From the NCBI RefSeq assembly GCF_029931775.1, contig NC_079312.1, forward strand, positions 11,725,821 through 11,789,820: DNA of 64,000 nucleotides, read 5' to 3'. A model generated the notes under the pieces. The model ran no database searches. It was not told the origin of the DNA and was given only the letters and a program-made list of their open reading frames with translations. Shown here piece by piece: positions 44,086 through 55,374 of this stretch (its first letter is position 1; the number at the start of each line of letters is the position of its first letter). Made by a program: the position numbers and the translations under genes. Source of the DNA: Euleptes europaea (taxonomy: Eukaryota; Chordata; Lepidosauria; Squamata; Sphaerodactylidae).

Positions 44086-45165
44086 ATACAGAAACCACCT
44101 GATTTCCTGTATTGCACATTCATCTGTTCAAACATTGGCTGTTTCCATATGGGGCCATTTCCCTGGCTGGCACACAACATGCCCATACAACACTGCTCTT
44201 TCCAAACACAACTCATGGGGCTTCCATGCCTTTCCCTGTTAAGGAAACCTCCTTGGCTCTGCCTTGAAGGAAAAATGGACATACAACGATGGGCAGAAGC
44301 CTCTGTGAGAAAGCTCTGCCCTCAGCCACTGAGGGGGCGCGGGGACTGAGCTTAACCATCTTCAAAATGGCAACAATCATCTCTGGCATTCCCCATACCC
44401 ACTTTAGCCCTATACAGGGCTTTAAAAAAAAGACACCTCAGCCATGGCTCAGCTGTGAACCAAGGATCACTGTTGGGGAAGGGGTTCTGAGCTGGGAAGG
44501 GCAGGAAAGAGGCGGGGAAGAGCAGTGCCAAGTGGTGAGCGGCATGGGAACAGGGTGCATAAAAGTTTTCCCCATGTCCCTCAGTCCTGCTCATGACTTC
44601 TTGCACAGTGGGGACAGCTCTTCCCACCTGGTGTGACAAGAGCCCTGGTCTTGAAATATGGCCATTGTCCAGGATAGCATGAGCTGCATTGAAGCACGCA
44701 TGAACCTACGAAGCTGTCTTGTCTGACCAGAGGTCCATCCAGATGGGAATTGGCTACTCTTGTTGGCTGCTCTTTCTTTGATTCCCCAGAGATTCAGTAG
44801 CAGGTGGTGGAAAGATCTGCCCAATAACCTTTTAACTCTGGGAACTTCATCACACAGAATAAAGATTCCACCACAGAGTATCAGCTCTTTCCCTGATTTC
44901 TGTGTTGGATTTTGGCCTAAGGTTATACATTTTTGCCCCTGATGCAGCCCGTAGATGCCATATTTTGCATAGTTTTTGCTGTCCCTGTTCCTTTGGTAAG
45001 AGGTGAAAATCACCAGACTTTCTCCACTTTTAGGTTGTGGGGGGAAAGATCTCACCCGCAACAAGCTTCGAAAAATGGATTTAGTGGTGAATGGTAAACC
45101 AAGATAGTTTTTAAAAGGCCTCTAAATATTCTTTCACCGTGCAAGTGAAAGAATGAGAATGCAGA
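44086..45165. other. intergenic, unrecognised
   Basis: No exon, repeat or RNA gene recognised. Frames of 100-157 codons on both strands lack known domains. Confidence 0.4.
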
Positions 45166-45760
45166 CAAGGTCTGAAGATTTTGCCATATCTCAAAAAAAG
45201 GTGTTGCAGAGCTGGGAAAAGCAGAAGAGGGCAACCAAGATGATTAAGGAGTTGGAGCACTTTTCCTACAAAGAAAGGCAGAAGAGTCTGGGGCTTTTCA
45301 GTGTGGAAAAAAGACAACGGGTGACCATAGGTCTGATCCAGCCAGGCTGTTCTGATGGTAGAAATGGTAGAAAAGCAAGCTCATGGGCAGGGATGTACCA
45401 CAAGAACATAGGTGGTACCTTGCTAAATCTAAACAGTGGTCTATCTAGACCAGCATCCTGCCTCGCACAGTGGCTAACCAGGTACTCTGGAGGGCCAACA
45501 GCCAAGGAACAGAGGCTGAGGCCTTCCCTGACATTGGTATTCAATGCCTCCTGGCATTGGTATTCAGAGGCTGAGTGTCGCTATATATGGTGGCTCCCCT
45601 TTACTAACCATGGCTAGTAGCCACTGATGGACCTTTCTCTCTGTGAATCTGTCCAATCCCCTTTTCAAGCCATCATTACTCTCACTGGCAGTGAATTCTA
45701 CAGTTTAATTTCTCAGGAAGTGCAGAATTATTTCTATTTTTTTTTCCTGACCTGAATCTC
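45166..45760. mobile_element. two CR1 fragments
   Basis: About 45166-45350 is plus strand (LQSWEKQKRATKMIKELEHF, KSLGLFSVEKRQR). About 45400-45760 is minus strand and begins with the CR1 3' end motif (CAAGAACATAGG, CAGTGGCTAACCAGG). Confidence 0.7.
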
Positions 45761-45849
45761 TTACCCAACAAGTTTAATAATAGGAAAAGGCTAAATACAA
45801 TGTAATGGCCATACATGTTTTATAGGGAAGGTGCACCAACTGACTGGGC

Positions 45850-46051
45850 TAGGGTTGCCAGGTCCCTCTTCGCCACCACTGGGAGGTTTCTGGACGGAGC
45901 CTGAGGAGGGCGGGGTTTGGGGAGGGACTTCCATGCCATAGAGTCCGATTGCCAAAGCAGCCATTTTCTCCAGGTGAATGATCTCTATCGGCTGGAGATC
46001 CGTTGTAATAGCAGGAGATCTCCAGGTAGTACCTGGAGTTTGACATCCCTA
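45850..46051 (-). mobile_element. hAT MITE (family 1), clean duplication
   Basis: TAGGGTTGCCAGGTCCC to TTTGACATCCCTA, flanked by GACTGGGC on both sides (45842-45849, 46052-46059). Confidence 0.85.
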
Positions 46052-46259
46052 GACTGGGCATCTTGGTTGCCCTCTTAGGCACCTTTCCCAGCTCTATAAT
46101 CTATCCATATATCTAATTTCCAAGATGCTTAAATCCGCAGACAGGGGGCACACTTCCTCCCCAACAGTTTTTCTGCAGAAAAATCTGAAAAGTTAAAAAA
46201 AAAGAAGCAGCAAAACCAGGGGTTGAAATTCTCCCGATTTTTTAAAAAAAGTATTGTCT

Positions 46260-46900
46260 ATGCATGCATTCCTGGAGGGCTGGCGGTGGCAGCAGCAGCC
46301 GCCGAGAGACGCTCCAGGCCCGGCTCCAGCGTCGTCCGGGCTCCGCCATGGTCAGTATGGCCATTTATGCATGGGATGTTCTGCCTTGGATTTGCTGCTC
46401 TCTAGATGAAGGCAGCAGGAGAAGAGGAAGACCCAACAAGAGATGGATGGACTCAATAAAGGAAGCCACAGCCTTCAATTTGCAGGATCTGAGCAGGGCT
46501 GTCAAAGACAGGACGTTTTGGAGGACTTTCATTCATAGGGTCGCCATGAGTCGGAAGCGACGGAAGGTTTTGCATTGGATTTGCCACTCTGTAGATGCAC
46601 ATTTCCCCCCATCCGAATTCTCAAAACTCTGCATGGGGGCTTATTGTTGAGTTTTGAGAATATGGCTGGGGGGACAGTGCATCTAGAGTGGCAAATCCAA
46701 GGCAAAACCTCCCATGTATAAATGTTAACACAGATGCACATTTGCTGCTCTCTAGATGCATATTTCCCACATCCGAATTCTCCAAACTCTGCAGGGGGGC
46801 TTCTTGTTGAGTTTTGGGAATTCGGATGGGGAAAATGCGCATCTATTGAGCGGTGAATCCAAAGCAAAACCTCCCGTGCATAAACGGTCTGTTTGTGCGG
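46260..46900. mobile_element. fold-back MITEs with a nested BovB tail
   Basis: CATTTATGCATGGGATGTTC and the inverse CCTCCCATGTATAAATG bound a palindromic unit whose inner arms read GAATTCTCAAAACTCTGCAT and inverse. A second, similar unit follows (about 46735-46890) ending CCTCCCGTGCATAAACGG. A BovB 3' tail (about 46424-46562) is inserted in the first arm. Confidence 0.55.
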
Positions 46901-47300
46901 GAAGCCTCGGGGTGGAGCTGGGTGGTGGCAGCAGGGGGAAAGAAGCCCTGGCCGCCGAGCCGCCCCCCACCCACCCCCCACCGAGCCGGAAAGAAAGGAG
47001 TCAAGCACAAGAGTCCTCCTCCCTGCCCTCCCACCGCACCAGCAACAAAGGAGTCGGGCAGGAGTCTGGGGGAGGAGTCCTTGCCCCCCCCCAAACCCGA
47101 AAGGAGGGAGTTGGGCGCGGCGCATGGGAGTCCTCGCTGCCCCTCCTTCCACCCACCAAGCCCGCCCACCAGCAAACTGAGCTGGCAACAAAGGACATGG
47201 GCGGGATCGGGGGGAAGTCTTGCCCCCCACCCCGTCCGCAGAGCCGGCAACCCAGGGAGTCAGATAGTCCTCCTTGCCCCCTGCTGAGCTTGCAATGATG
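46900..47300. repeat. GC-rich degenerate minisatellite
   Basis: About five irregular units of 60-75 bp built on GAGCCGGCAACAAAGGAGTC, GGGCGGGAGTC and GTCCTTGCCCCCC-like blocks. The open frames over 100 codons on both strands result from base composition. Confidence 0.5.
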
Positions 47301-47559
47301 GAGCTGGGGGGGGGGGGGAAGGGATGGGAGAAGCTGCGGGGGATGGGAGCCGGTCCCGGCATCAGCGGCAATGGTGGGAGGGATTTCCCCCCCCCCCAAT
47401 GGTGGGAAGGATTTCTCCCCCCACGCAAGTATTGCCATTAATGGGGCGACGTGGCTGGCCGGGGGTTTGCACGGAAGTCACTGCTGCGCTGCTGTGGTCA
47501 GCTGCTGGCAGGGGAGTTAGAGCGAGAGAAAGAGGGATGGGAGGGTGGATGGAGAAGGA

Positions 47560-48236
47560 GCAAGGCTGGATTAACCGTTAAGCAAAAAAAATGGTGCATT
47601 GACTCAATAAAGGAAGCCACAGCCTTCAATTTGCAAGATCTGAGCAAGGCTGTCAAAGTTAGGACATTTTGGAGGACTTTCATTCATAGGGTCGCCATGA
47701 GTCGGAAGCGACTTGACGGCACTTAACACACACACACAGATGCACATCTAGATGCAGGAAAAGAGGAAGACCCAACAAGAGATGGATTGGCTCAATAAAG
47801 GAAGCCACAGCCTTCAATTTGCAATATCTGAGCAAGGCTGTCAAAGATAGGACATTTTGGAGGACTTTCATTCATAGGGTCGCCATGAGTCGGAAGCGAC
47901 TTGACGGCACTTAACACACACAAAATAAGTACGGGGGGTGGACACACCAAAGAAATTTCCCATTGCCGGATTTACCGTGGACCATATGATGCAAAACTGC
48001 AAATGGTGCAGCTCAACCAGGGTCCACAAAAAGTAGGAGAAAACTTTTCAAATATAAAGTGGAAGCATACAAAAATAAACATTATTTTCCATCTTACTGT
48101 ACGTTTTGTTTCATTTCGAAAAATAAAATTTTATTTGATGGTTTATTATTGTTTATATTTTGAATTACATGTATGGGGGGGGGGCACCAAACTCTTTTAA
48201 GCGCTTAGGGCCTCTAAAGGTCTTAATCCGGCCCTG
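47560..48236. mobile_element. DNA transposon relic with two BovB tails
   Basis: Right end CTTAATCCGGCCCTG; left end CAAGGCTGGATTAACC is its likely inverse. BovB 3' tails lie at about 47597-47737 and 47757-47925, both plus strand, each ending GACTTGACGGCACTTAACAC. Family uncertain. Confidence 0.45.
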
Positions 48237-48239
48237 AGA

Positions 48240-48830
48240 AGGAGAAAGGCAGTGTGTGTGAGAGAGTGTGCCAGTAGGAACTGGGGGAGAAAGAGCGGGC
48301 TTAAGAGAAGCAGCGACAGCAGCTTAGATGAGGAGCAGAAGGGGAGAAAGACTTGTCAGGTGTTGGGAGGGAGGTGGGCGGGAGAGTAGCCACCCCCCAT
48401 TGAGTCTGCAAAATGGCTGGGGCTAGGGTGAGGATGCCACTGGGCTGGGCTTGACCATCCTTTGGAAACGTGACTGAGCAGCGTAATTTTCAGCCACTCC
48501 ATCATCACCCATATTCACCACCTCTCCATGGCAGTGGAGGGAGGGAGGTGGAACTATTGCAGTCAGCGGCAGGCAGGGGAGTGAGAAAGAATATGATGGG
48601 AGGCTGGATGGAGAGAGACAAAAGTGTATGTGAGAGAGTGTGACAGCAGGAACTGGGGCAGAAAGAACTAAAGAATCAGTAGCAGCAGCTGAAGCAAGAG
48701 AAGGAGGAGGGGAGAAAGACTGACAGGTGTTGGGAGGGAGAAAGAACTAAAGAATCAGTAGCAGCAGCTGAAGCAGGAGAAGGAGGGGAGAAAGACTGAC
48801 AGGTGTTGGGAGGAAGAAAGAGAGAGGAAG
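48240..48830 (+). repeat. three diverged copies of a purine-rich unit
   Basis: Units with GAACTGGGGCAGAAAGA, AGCAGCAGCTGAAGCA and GACTGACAGGTGTTGGGAGG. The last two (about 48660-48740 and 48741-48820) are close copies of about 80 bp; the first (about 48240-48375) is older. Confidence 0.6.
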
Positions 48831-49450
48831 AGTTAGTATGTATTTGGTGGAAGGCGAACAAGAGAAAATGAAAAGGTGGATGGGGGAAAAGCGGGGGAAT
48901 GGGATAGCTACTTCTGCGAGATTCTTGCTGGTCCCCACATGTTATTCTTAATATTCAACATAAATAAGTAGAGCCCTCCCCCACCCTCAGCAGAAGTTGT
49001 ATCAGGATTTGAACCTGCTGCCCCAGCATTAGTGAGCAGGCCCTGCGCCACTCTGTCTCCTACAATTGTTGGCTGGTTGCAGTTCATCTGGATTCACGAT
49101 GCTGGTTCTCATTCAATGGCTTTTGTCCAAGGCTGAAATTTCTGGTTAGACAAGTTGTAGCGTTAGCTCGAGATGGCTGTTCCAAACACACCTTCTTGAC
49201 AAAGCTGTAGATATCTCAAAGATCCAGAGGTCAAGCATGTATATAATCCAAAAAAAAAAAAAAACCCTCACAGATCTCCCTCAACAAGGGTTAGATAGGA
49301 GTATCAACCCATTGTGTAAACTTAACATCCAGCAGAAAATATTGTGGATGACTGTCTGTCTTCATAACTTTTCATAGAACAACTCTGTGTAGTTCTTTAT
49401 GTTATCCTCACAACAACCCTATGAGGTAGGTTAAACTGAGGTTTATGAGA
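48831..49450. other. intergenic
   Basis: An A run at 49251-49264 and a SINE body piece near 49400-49445 (CTCACAACAACCCTATGAGG). Otherwise unrecognised. Confidence 0.4.
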
Positions 49451-49782
49451 AGGCAGGGGTTCCTGATGTGGTATCCATGGGGGCCATGGTGTCTGCTGAC
49501 ACTTTTCCTATCACCCATCAAGAGTTTTTTAGAAAGTGATTGGGGCTCCTGATCACCAGGGCATCTGATTGGTTACTGGAGATTTGATTGGCTGTGCACA
49601 TTAAAATTACTCCTCTTGTCCCCTGTACTTGGCTTTCCTTTGTGTGTGGCTTTGCCTCTCACGGCAGCCATTTTGAGGTTGGCTGCACGACTCATTACGG
49701 CCATGTTATGGTTGCAACCACTAACTTGTGTCTGAATTCCAGATGTGCCCACAGGCTCAAAAAGGTTAGGGATGCCTGGTCT
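49451..49782 (-). mobile_element. hAT-type MITE (family 2)
   Basis: CAGGGGTTCCTGATGTGG to AAAGGTTAGGGATGCCTG, inserted in a SINE remnant. Confidence 0.6.
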
Positions 49783-49999
49783 AAGGCATGGCTGAGTGAA
49801 CCCAGGTCCTAATCTATGGTTGAGCAAATGTTTCAACCTGGGGGCCTTACCCACCTCTCCTGCTCTTCAGGGTGGTAAGTTAGATGCTGGAGATCCCAAA
49901 TCATTTCCACATCATCTGTGTTCACATTTAGATCAGCCATGGGGGCTTTGGAAGGATGCCATCTGCCGTAGGTGGAGAGCCCACATTGGCCTTCTCCCT

Positions 50000-50395
50000 C
50001 CACTCTGCTGAGAGCCAGTGTGGGTAGTGGATAGAGGTGGACTAGGAACCTGGGCAACCCAGTTCAAATCCTCACTTCTACCATGAAAGCTTGCTGGGTG
50101 ACCTCTGGACCACCCTTGGTGGAGTGCCGCCCTAATCTGGCTTCTACAAATGCAGTGTTAATGCTTTTCCTGTTGAATTCCTGCTTTTTGCACAACATTA
50201 GGTGGAATGCCTATTAGCCAAAAAGCCCAGGGACAGAAAGAGGGAGAATTAATATTTGGGTGGGAGACCATTAAGGAAGTCCAAGGTCGCTGCACAGAGG
50301 CAGGCAATGGCAAACCACCTCTGGATGTCTCTTGCCTTGAAACACCCTACAGCAGTTTCCATCACCTTAAGTGGACATTGGGCAGCTAGATACTA
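50000..50395 (+). mobile_element. tRNA SINE fragment and 5S SINE fragment
   Basis: About 50000-50115: GAGAGCCAGTGTGGGTAGTG head with B-box-like CCAGTTCAAATCCTC. About 50228-50395: TTTGGGTGGGAGACCATTAA and GCAAACCACCTCTGGATGTC from the 5S-derived SINE. Confidence 0.65.
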
Positions 50396-50891
50396 TACCA
50401 AAAGGAAAAGTGCACACAAAAACTTACTAATCACCAGAGCGAGAACATTATGCTAATTACATCCTTACATAATCAGAAGATAATTTATTATCAAATAAAG
50501 ACGGCATCTGGGGGGAAAGAGGCCTGAGCAAACAGCTCATCTTCACTGATTTGAGCATCCAATACCATCACTCATGTTTCCCTGATGGATTATAAAGTCT
50601 GATCATTCAAAAAGTTTTTATTCTAATCAAAGCATTGCCATAATTTTCCTGTGATGAAACACTGGCTGGGCCCTTTCTCAGTGGAAAAAGCTTCACTGAT
50701 CTAGTTTTTAAAAAAATAATAATTCCTTTTTTGGATTCTTCTGCATGGATTTGGATGTTGGAACACTTTTTGAAGGGCTGAACCCATATAAAATTTTATT
50801 ACTTGTTTTCTGTACAGTTCTTTTGACACTGCCTTTCAAACCAAAATAACCCCCGAAGTGGATTAAGGTAATAAAAATACGTAATGTTATT

Positions 50892-52016
50892 CAAAGAATT
50901 TCAGAAGAAAATCAGCTTGTGTTTCATAGATTACAGCAAAGCTTTTGACTGTGTGGATCATGAAAAGCTATGGCCGGTTTTAAAGGAAATGGGTGTGCCA
51001 CTACATCTGATCGTTTTGATGCGCAATCTGTACTCTGGACAAGAGGCCACAGTTAGAACAGAATATGGAGAAATTGAATGGTTTCCAATTGGCAAAGGTG
51101 TCAGACAAGGATGTATTTTATCTCCCTATCTCTTCAATCTATATGCAGAACATATAATTAGGAAAGCTGGATTAGATTTAGATGAAGGTGGAATGAAAAT
51201 TGGAGGGACGAACATTAATAATTTGAGATATGCTGATGACACTACATTATTGGCAGAAAATAGTGAAGATTTGAAACGACTACTGCTGAAAGTTAAAAAA
51301 GAAAGTGCCAAAGCAGGACTACAGCTGAACATCAAGAAAACAAAAGTAATGACTACAGGAGAATTACACAACTTTAAGGTTGACTATGAGAAAATTGAAA
51401 TTGTTCAAGACTTTCTATTCCTTGGCTCCACCATCAACCAAAAGAGAGACTGCAGCCAAGAAATCAGAAGGAGATTGAGACTGGGAACGGCAGCCATTAA
51501 GGAGCTAGAAAAGATTTTGAAGTGTAACAATGTGTCACTGGCCACCAAGACTAGATTAATTCATGCCATCGTATTCCCTATTACTATGTATGGGTGTGAA
51601 AGCTGGACAGTGAAGAAAGCTGATAGGAAGAAAATAGATTCCTTTGAAATGTGGTGTTGGAGGAGAGTGTTACAGATTCCGCAGACTGCCAAAAAAACAA
51701 ATCAGTGGGTTATAGATCAAATCAAGCCTGAACTGACCCTAGAAGCTAAAATGACTAAACTGAGGCTATCGTATTTTGGTCACGTCCTGAGACGACAAGA
51801 GTCACTGGAAAAGACAGTCATGCTAGGAAAAGTTGAGGGCAGCAGGAAAAGAGGAAGACTCAACAAGAGATGGACTGACTCAATAAAGGAAGCTACAGCC
51901 TTCACTTTGCAAGATCTGAGCAAGGCTGTCAAAGATAGGACATTTTGGAGGACTTTCATTCATAGGGTCGCCATGAGTCGGAAGCGACTTGACGGGACTT
52001 AACACACAACACACAC
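50892..52016 (+). mobile_element. RTE-BovB LINE, 5'-truncated, open RT frame
   Basis: A single open frame of 372 codons (50884-52002, the first codons lying in the flank) covers the RT from palm motif A onwards: FIDYSKAFDCVDHEKLW (motif A), GVRQGCILSPYLFNLY (motif B), NNLRYADDTTLLAEN (catalytic YADD), then the C-terminal GCESWTVKKADRKKIDSFEM region. The endonuclease and N-terminal RT are missing through 5' truncation. Perfect 9-bp flanks AATGTTATT (50883-50891, 52017-52025). The absence of stops suggests a recent insertion, but it cannot move alone. Confidence 0.93.
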
Positions 52017-52176
52017 AATGTTATTAAAACCATCCAACTACAACATGCAACCAGAGCCCCCAAGGGACCTCAACCACTGGATGAGAGTTCAACAGGAATG
52101 GGCAAACACTAAAAAGACCCTGCTTTTTAAACTAATTCCGGAGCCTCAAAAATCCAGATATCAACAGGGGAAAGGT

Positions 52177-52883
52177 TCATATGGGACATTCTGTCCCAAT
52201 GTGGATTCTCTGATGTTTAATGAGGGTTGTATTCTGTCCAAAGCTCTTCCCACACTTCAGACACTTATAAGGTTTCTCACCAGTGTGGATTCTCTTGTGC
52301 TTAATAAAGCTTGATTGGTCACAGAACGTCTTGCTGCAATCTGAGCATTTATAAGGTCTCTCCCCCGTGTGGATTCTCTGATGTGAGGCAAGATGGTGGC
52401 TCCGACTGAAACTCTTTCCACACTCCAAGCATGTGTATGGTTTCTCCCCTGTGTGGATTCTCTGATGTGTGGTAAGATTGGTGCTCCGGTTGAAGCTTTT
52501 CCCACATTCCAGACACTTATAGGGTTTCACTCCTGTGTGGGTTCTCTGGTGGACAATAAGGTTTGAGCTGGAAAAAAAGCATTTTCCACAGACCAGGCAT
52601 TTATGCACTTTTCTTCCTGGATAAGGGGTTTTCATGAAGCCAGGGTTCTGGCTGAAGCTTTTCCCAAAAGCACTGGAGATGTTTTGGTTCTTACTAGCAT
52701 CAATTCCTGGCTGAGCTGGGGTGTCCCTGGGGGTGTTGCGTCCTTCTTCTGCTTCCTCCACTGGGTAGATTTCCTGAGATGCATCCTGCTTCACTGTCCA
52801 TGTCAGAGTCCCACACGGTCTTACCAGTTCTGAACTGTCTGGCATGTATGTCTCCTCATCACTTCTGGACATCCAGGCTTTGG
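52177..52883 (-). CDS. SCAN-ZNF gene D, terminal C2H2 zinc-finger exon
   Basis: A TTTTTTTCCCCCAG acceptor precedes 52883; the exon opens in phase 1 and stops at 52177. The lead-in ([20 protein letters not shown]) differs from those of A-C. Five canonical C2H2 fingers follow: [80 protein letters not shown] and [20 protein letters not shown], joined by TGEKP-type linkers. The array is short but complete, ending IGTECPI. With the other three exons the reading frame is continuous for 552 residues. Confidence 0.92.
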
Positions 52884-52894
52884 CTGGGGGAAAA

Positions 52895-53130
52895 AAATAA
52901 CATCAGAAGAGCCATGCTGGATCAGACCAGTGGTCCATATAGTCCAGCATCCTGTGGCCAACCCAGTGGCCCCGGAGGTCCAACAGGGCATAGTGGCCAA
53001 GGCCTTCCCCGATGTTGCCTTCTGGCACTGAGATTCAGGGGTTGACTGCCTCTGAATGTGGAGGTTCCCTTTAGTCACCATGGCTAGTTGCCACTGATTG
53101 ACCTATGAATTTGTCCAATCCAAAAATGAG
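52895..53130 (-). mobile_element. CR1 3'-end fragment
   Basis: ATCAGAAGAGCCATGCTGGA and CACCATGGCTAGTTGCCACT, directly upstream of the acceptor of the gene D finger exon. Confidence 0.7.
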
Positions 53131-53800
53131 AGTGTAGACCTGACCTGGATGGAGCAGGTTGCTCATTTTAAATATATAGGGGTTATGTTAAACTGTAATC
53201 TCACTTTGAAAGCCCATGTTTACTTAGCTACTGAAATTGCTAGGACCAATACAATGTTCTTGTAAGGTTTTTCTATTCAAGAGGAAGCCAGTATGTACCT
53301 GTGGCTGTCTAAGCTTTTAATGCCAAAATAATTTCTCAGATCTTGTTTGGAGCAGGCATATGGAGAAACAGAGTTTTGGAGTCCCGGGACCATATTCTTC
53401 TTCAGTTCTTGCGCAAGATGGAAGGAGTGCCTAGCTGTCTAGCAGGAAGGGTAGCTGTGCGCCCATAGACCCAGATTTTCTTCTATCTCTGGCCTTGGCA
53501 ACCTGTCCCTGTGAAAATGCCGGGAGCAAATCCTCCTGTTTTTTGGGATGATGAAACCAAACGGCAAATCAAGCAGCTTGCAGGCTATCCTGTCTACCAC
53601 CACCCCTGCAGGGAATCCAAACTTGGAGCATCCCTGACAGTCTCTGCTTGAAGACTTCTAGCTAGAAAGATTCCAAACACTTGCCCACCCTGTGGTATTT
53701 GGCTCCACTGGGGCCGCTCTTCCTGAGGGCCTGCCTCTCCCAGTACAGATCAGTGCACATGCTTAGATCTATTCAGCCATCTTTTCTGTCTATTCCCTGG
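53131..53800. other. intron of gene D
   Basis: About 53140-53340 has a faint LINE-like reading (HFKYIGVMLNCNLTLKAHV), perhaps an old LINE RT end. Nothing else recognised. Confidence 0.3.
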
Positions 53801-53802
53801 CT

Positions 53803-54125
53803 TTTAGAAAGTGGGTGAAGCCAGGTGGGGCAGAAGAAGAAGAGTTGGTTTTTATATGCCGACTTTCTCTACCACTTAAAGGAGACTCAAATTGGCTTAC
53901 AATCACCTTCCCCTCCTCATAACAGACACTCTGTGAGGTGGGTGGGGCAGAGAGAGCTGTGACTAGCCCAAGGCCACCCAGCTGCCTTTGTGTGTAGGAG
54001 TGGGGATACAAATCCAGTTCACCAGATTAGCCTCCGCCACTCATGTGGAAGGAGTGGGGAATCAATTGCCCAGCAATGTTTCTGACTGGCCACTGGAGAT
54101 GTGATCAGCTGGGAAGATTAAAATA
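53803..54125 (-). mobile_element. hAT MITE (family 2) split by a Sauria SINE
   Basis: Family-2 pieces GGCTTTTAGAAAGTGGGTGA and CTGACTGGCCACTGGAGATG flank a minus-strand Sauria SINE at about 53829-54063. Confidence 0.6.
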
Positions 54126-54264
54126 CCATGGTTTCAGCGGCAGCTGCCACTGCAGCATCTCTGTGCTTTGACAACTGCTGGGACAGACCGCAAGGGGTAG
54201 GGGTGGAGGGGTAGGAAAAGCAGCGAGCAGCATGGAGATGGGTCATGTGGACACCATCCCCATG

Positions 54265-54470
54265 CACCTCCACCTTGGTTGCCAATTCCAGTTTGGCAAA
54301 TTCCTGCAGATTTGGAGTTAGCGCCAAGGAGGATGGAGTTTGGGGAGGGAGCTTAGCAGGGATGTAATTCCATACAGTCCACCCTCTGAAGCTGCCTAGA
54401 TAATTGATCTGTGTAGTTCTGAGATCAGTTGTCATTATAGAAGATCTCCAGGCCCCACTTGCTTCTGTTT
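54265..54470 (-). mobile_element. hAT MITE (family 1), diverged
   Basis: TTGGTTGCCAATTCC, GGGGAGGGAGCTTAGCAGGG-type body and GAAGATCTCCAGGCCC. Confidence 0.5.
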
Positions 54471-54518
54471 CCACAGCCTTTTCCTGCCTCCGTGTTGAAG
54501 AGGACGTTGTGTACGCAC

Positions 54519-54617
54519 CCTCAGCAAACTCAGCTGGGAAAGAAATATTCTCTTCTTGTGACGCAAGGCCTTCCTGAGGAAAACTCTGCCCTTTGGTCTC
54601 TTCTTCACTGCTTCCTT
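54519..54617 (-). CDS. SCAN-ZNF gene D, extra 99-nt exon
   Basis: A long pyrimidine tract and AAAG acceptor precede 54617 (the start could shift by one codon) and a GAGG|GTGCGT donor follows 54519. It opens and closes in phase 1, so it can be included or skipped without changing the frame. Reads GSSEEETKGQSFPQEGLASQ then EENISFPAEFAE: acidic and glutamine-rich, not a KRAB box. No counterpart was found in genes A-C. It is inferred from splice signals and phase, so RNA evidence is needed. Confidence 0.6.
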
Positions 54618-55374
54618 CTTTGAGAGAAAAAAGAAAGAAAGAAAAGGGTTTGGGTTAGGCTAAAAATGTTTCTGGCGGTGACAGGTCTGCTAGCTCAACT
54701 AGCATATGTGAACCAAACTAGATGTTACGGCATTCGTGGGTCATGCTGTCGCCATCTTAGAGGTAGATTCTAGCCCTTTAACGATCCTGCAAGTGTCTGA
54801 TCCTGATGGGGCCTGCAGCACAGTGGGACCAGCAAGAACCCCTCCCAAACCATTTCAGGTGCCCAAACAGGACAGATGTAAGTCTTTTGTAGCCCTGTAG
54901 GAGAGGCCCAGAGAAGAAGGGACCAGGAAAACTTACCAGCCTGAAAGAACCGCACCTCAGCCATGAGCGTAAAAATGGGAAGGTAGCGGCTACCAAGTGA
55001 TAGCATCTGAAGAGAGCAGAGGTAAAGCTTCCAGTAACTTTTCAGCATCTTCCCACTTGCCTATCTCTGTCCAAAACTGACTGTACATCAGATTCAAATT
55101 ATTGCAAAGGGGCAGGCATGTTAGTCTGAGGAAGTGGGCTGAGGCTCACAAAACCTCATGTTGAAATAAGCGTTAGTCTCTCAGGTGCCACTAGTATTTT
55201 GTCTTAGCTGCAACGTATGTCATTTCCAAAGAAGGAACATCAGCTTCCATGTGGTATGATTTTTAATGTAGATAGGAAGCTTAAAAAGAGGCTTGTCTGT
55301 CATCTGCAAGGTATTGGCTGAACTATGGCGATGCCATGGAATATCCATAAACATTCTTTTTATTTTTTAAAAAA
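54618..55374. other. intron of gene D
   Basis: About 55110-55205 is a relic of the tail type at 35667-35884 (CTGAGGAAGTGGGCTGAGGC). The rest is unrecognised. Confidence 0.4.

Noticed and set aside
46529-47438. Frames of 135-299 codons, proline- and glycine-rich
   Set aside because: They follow degenerate tandem units and MITE sequence, are open in several frames on both strands and have no domain.
50884-52002. Host reverse-transcriptase-like gene
   Set aside because: It is a truncated BovB LINE with target duplications and many related tails in the window.
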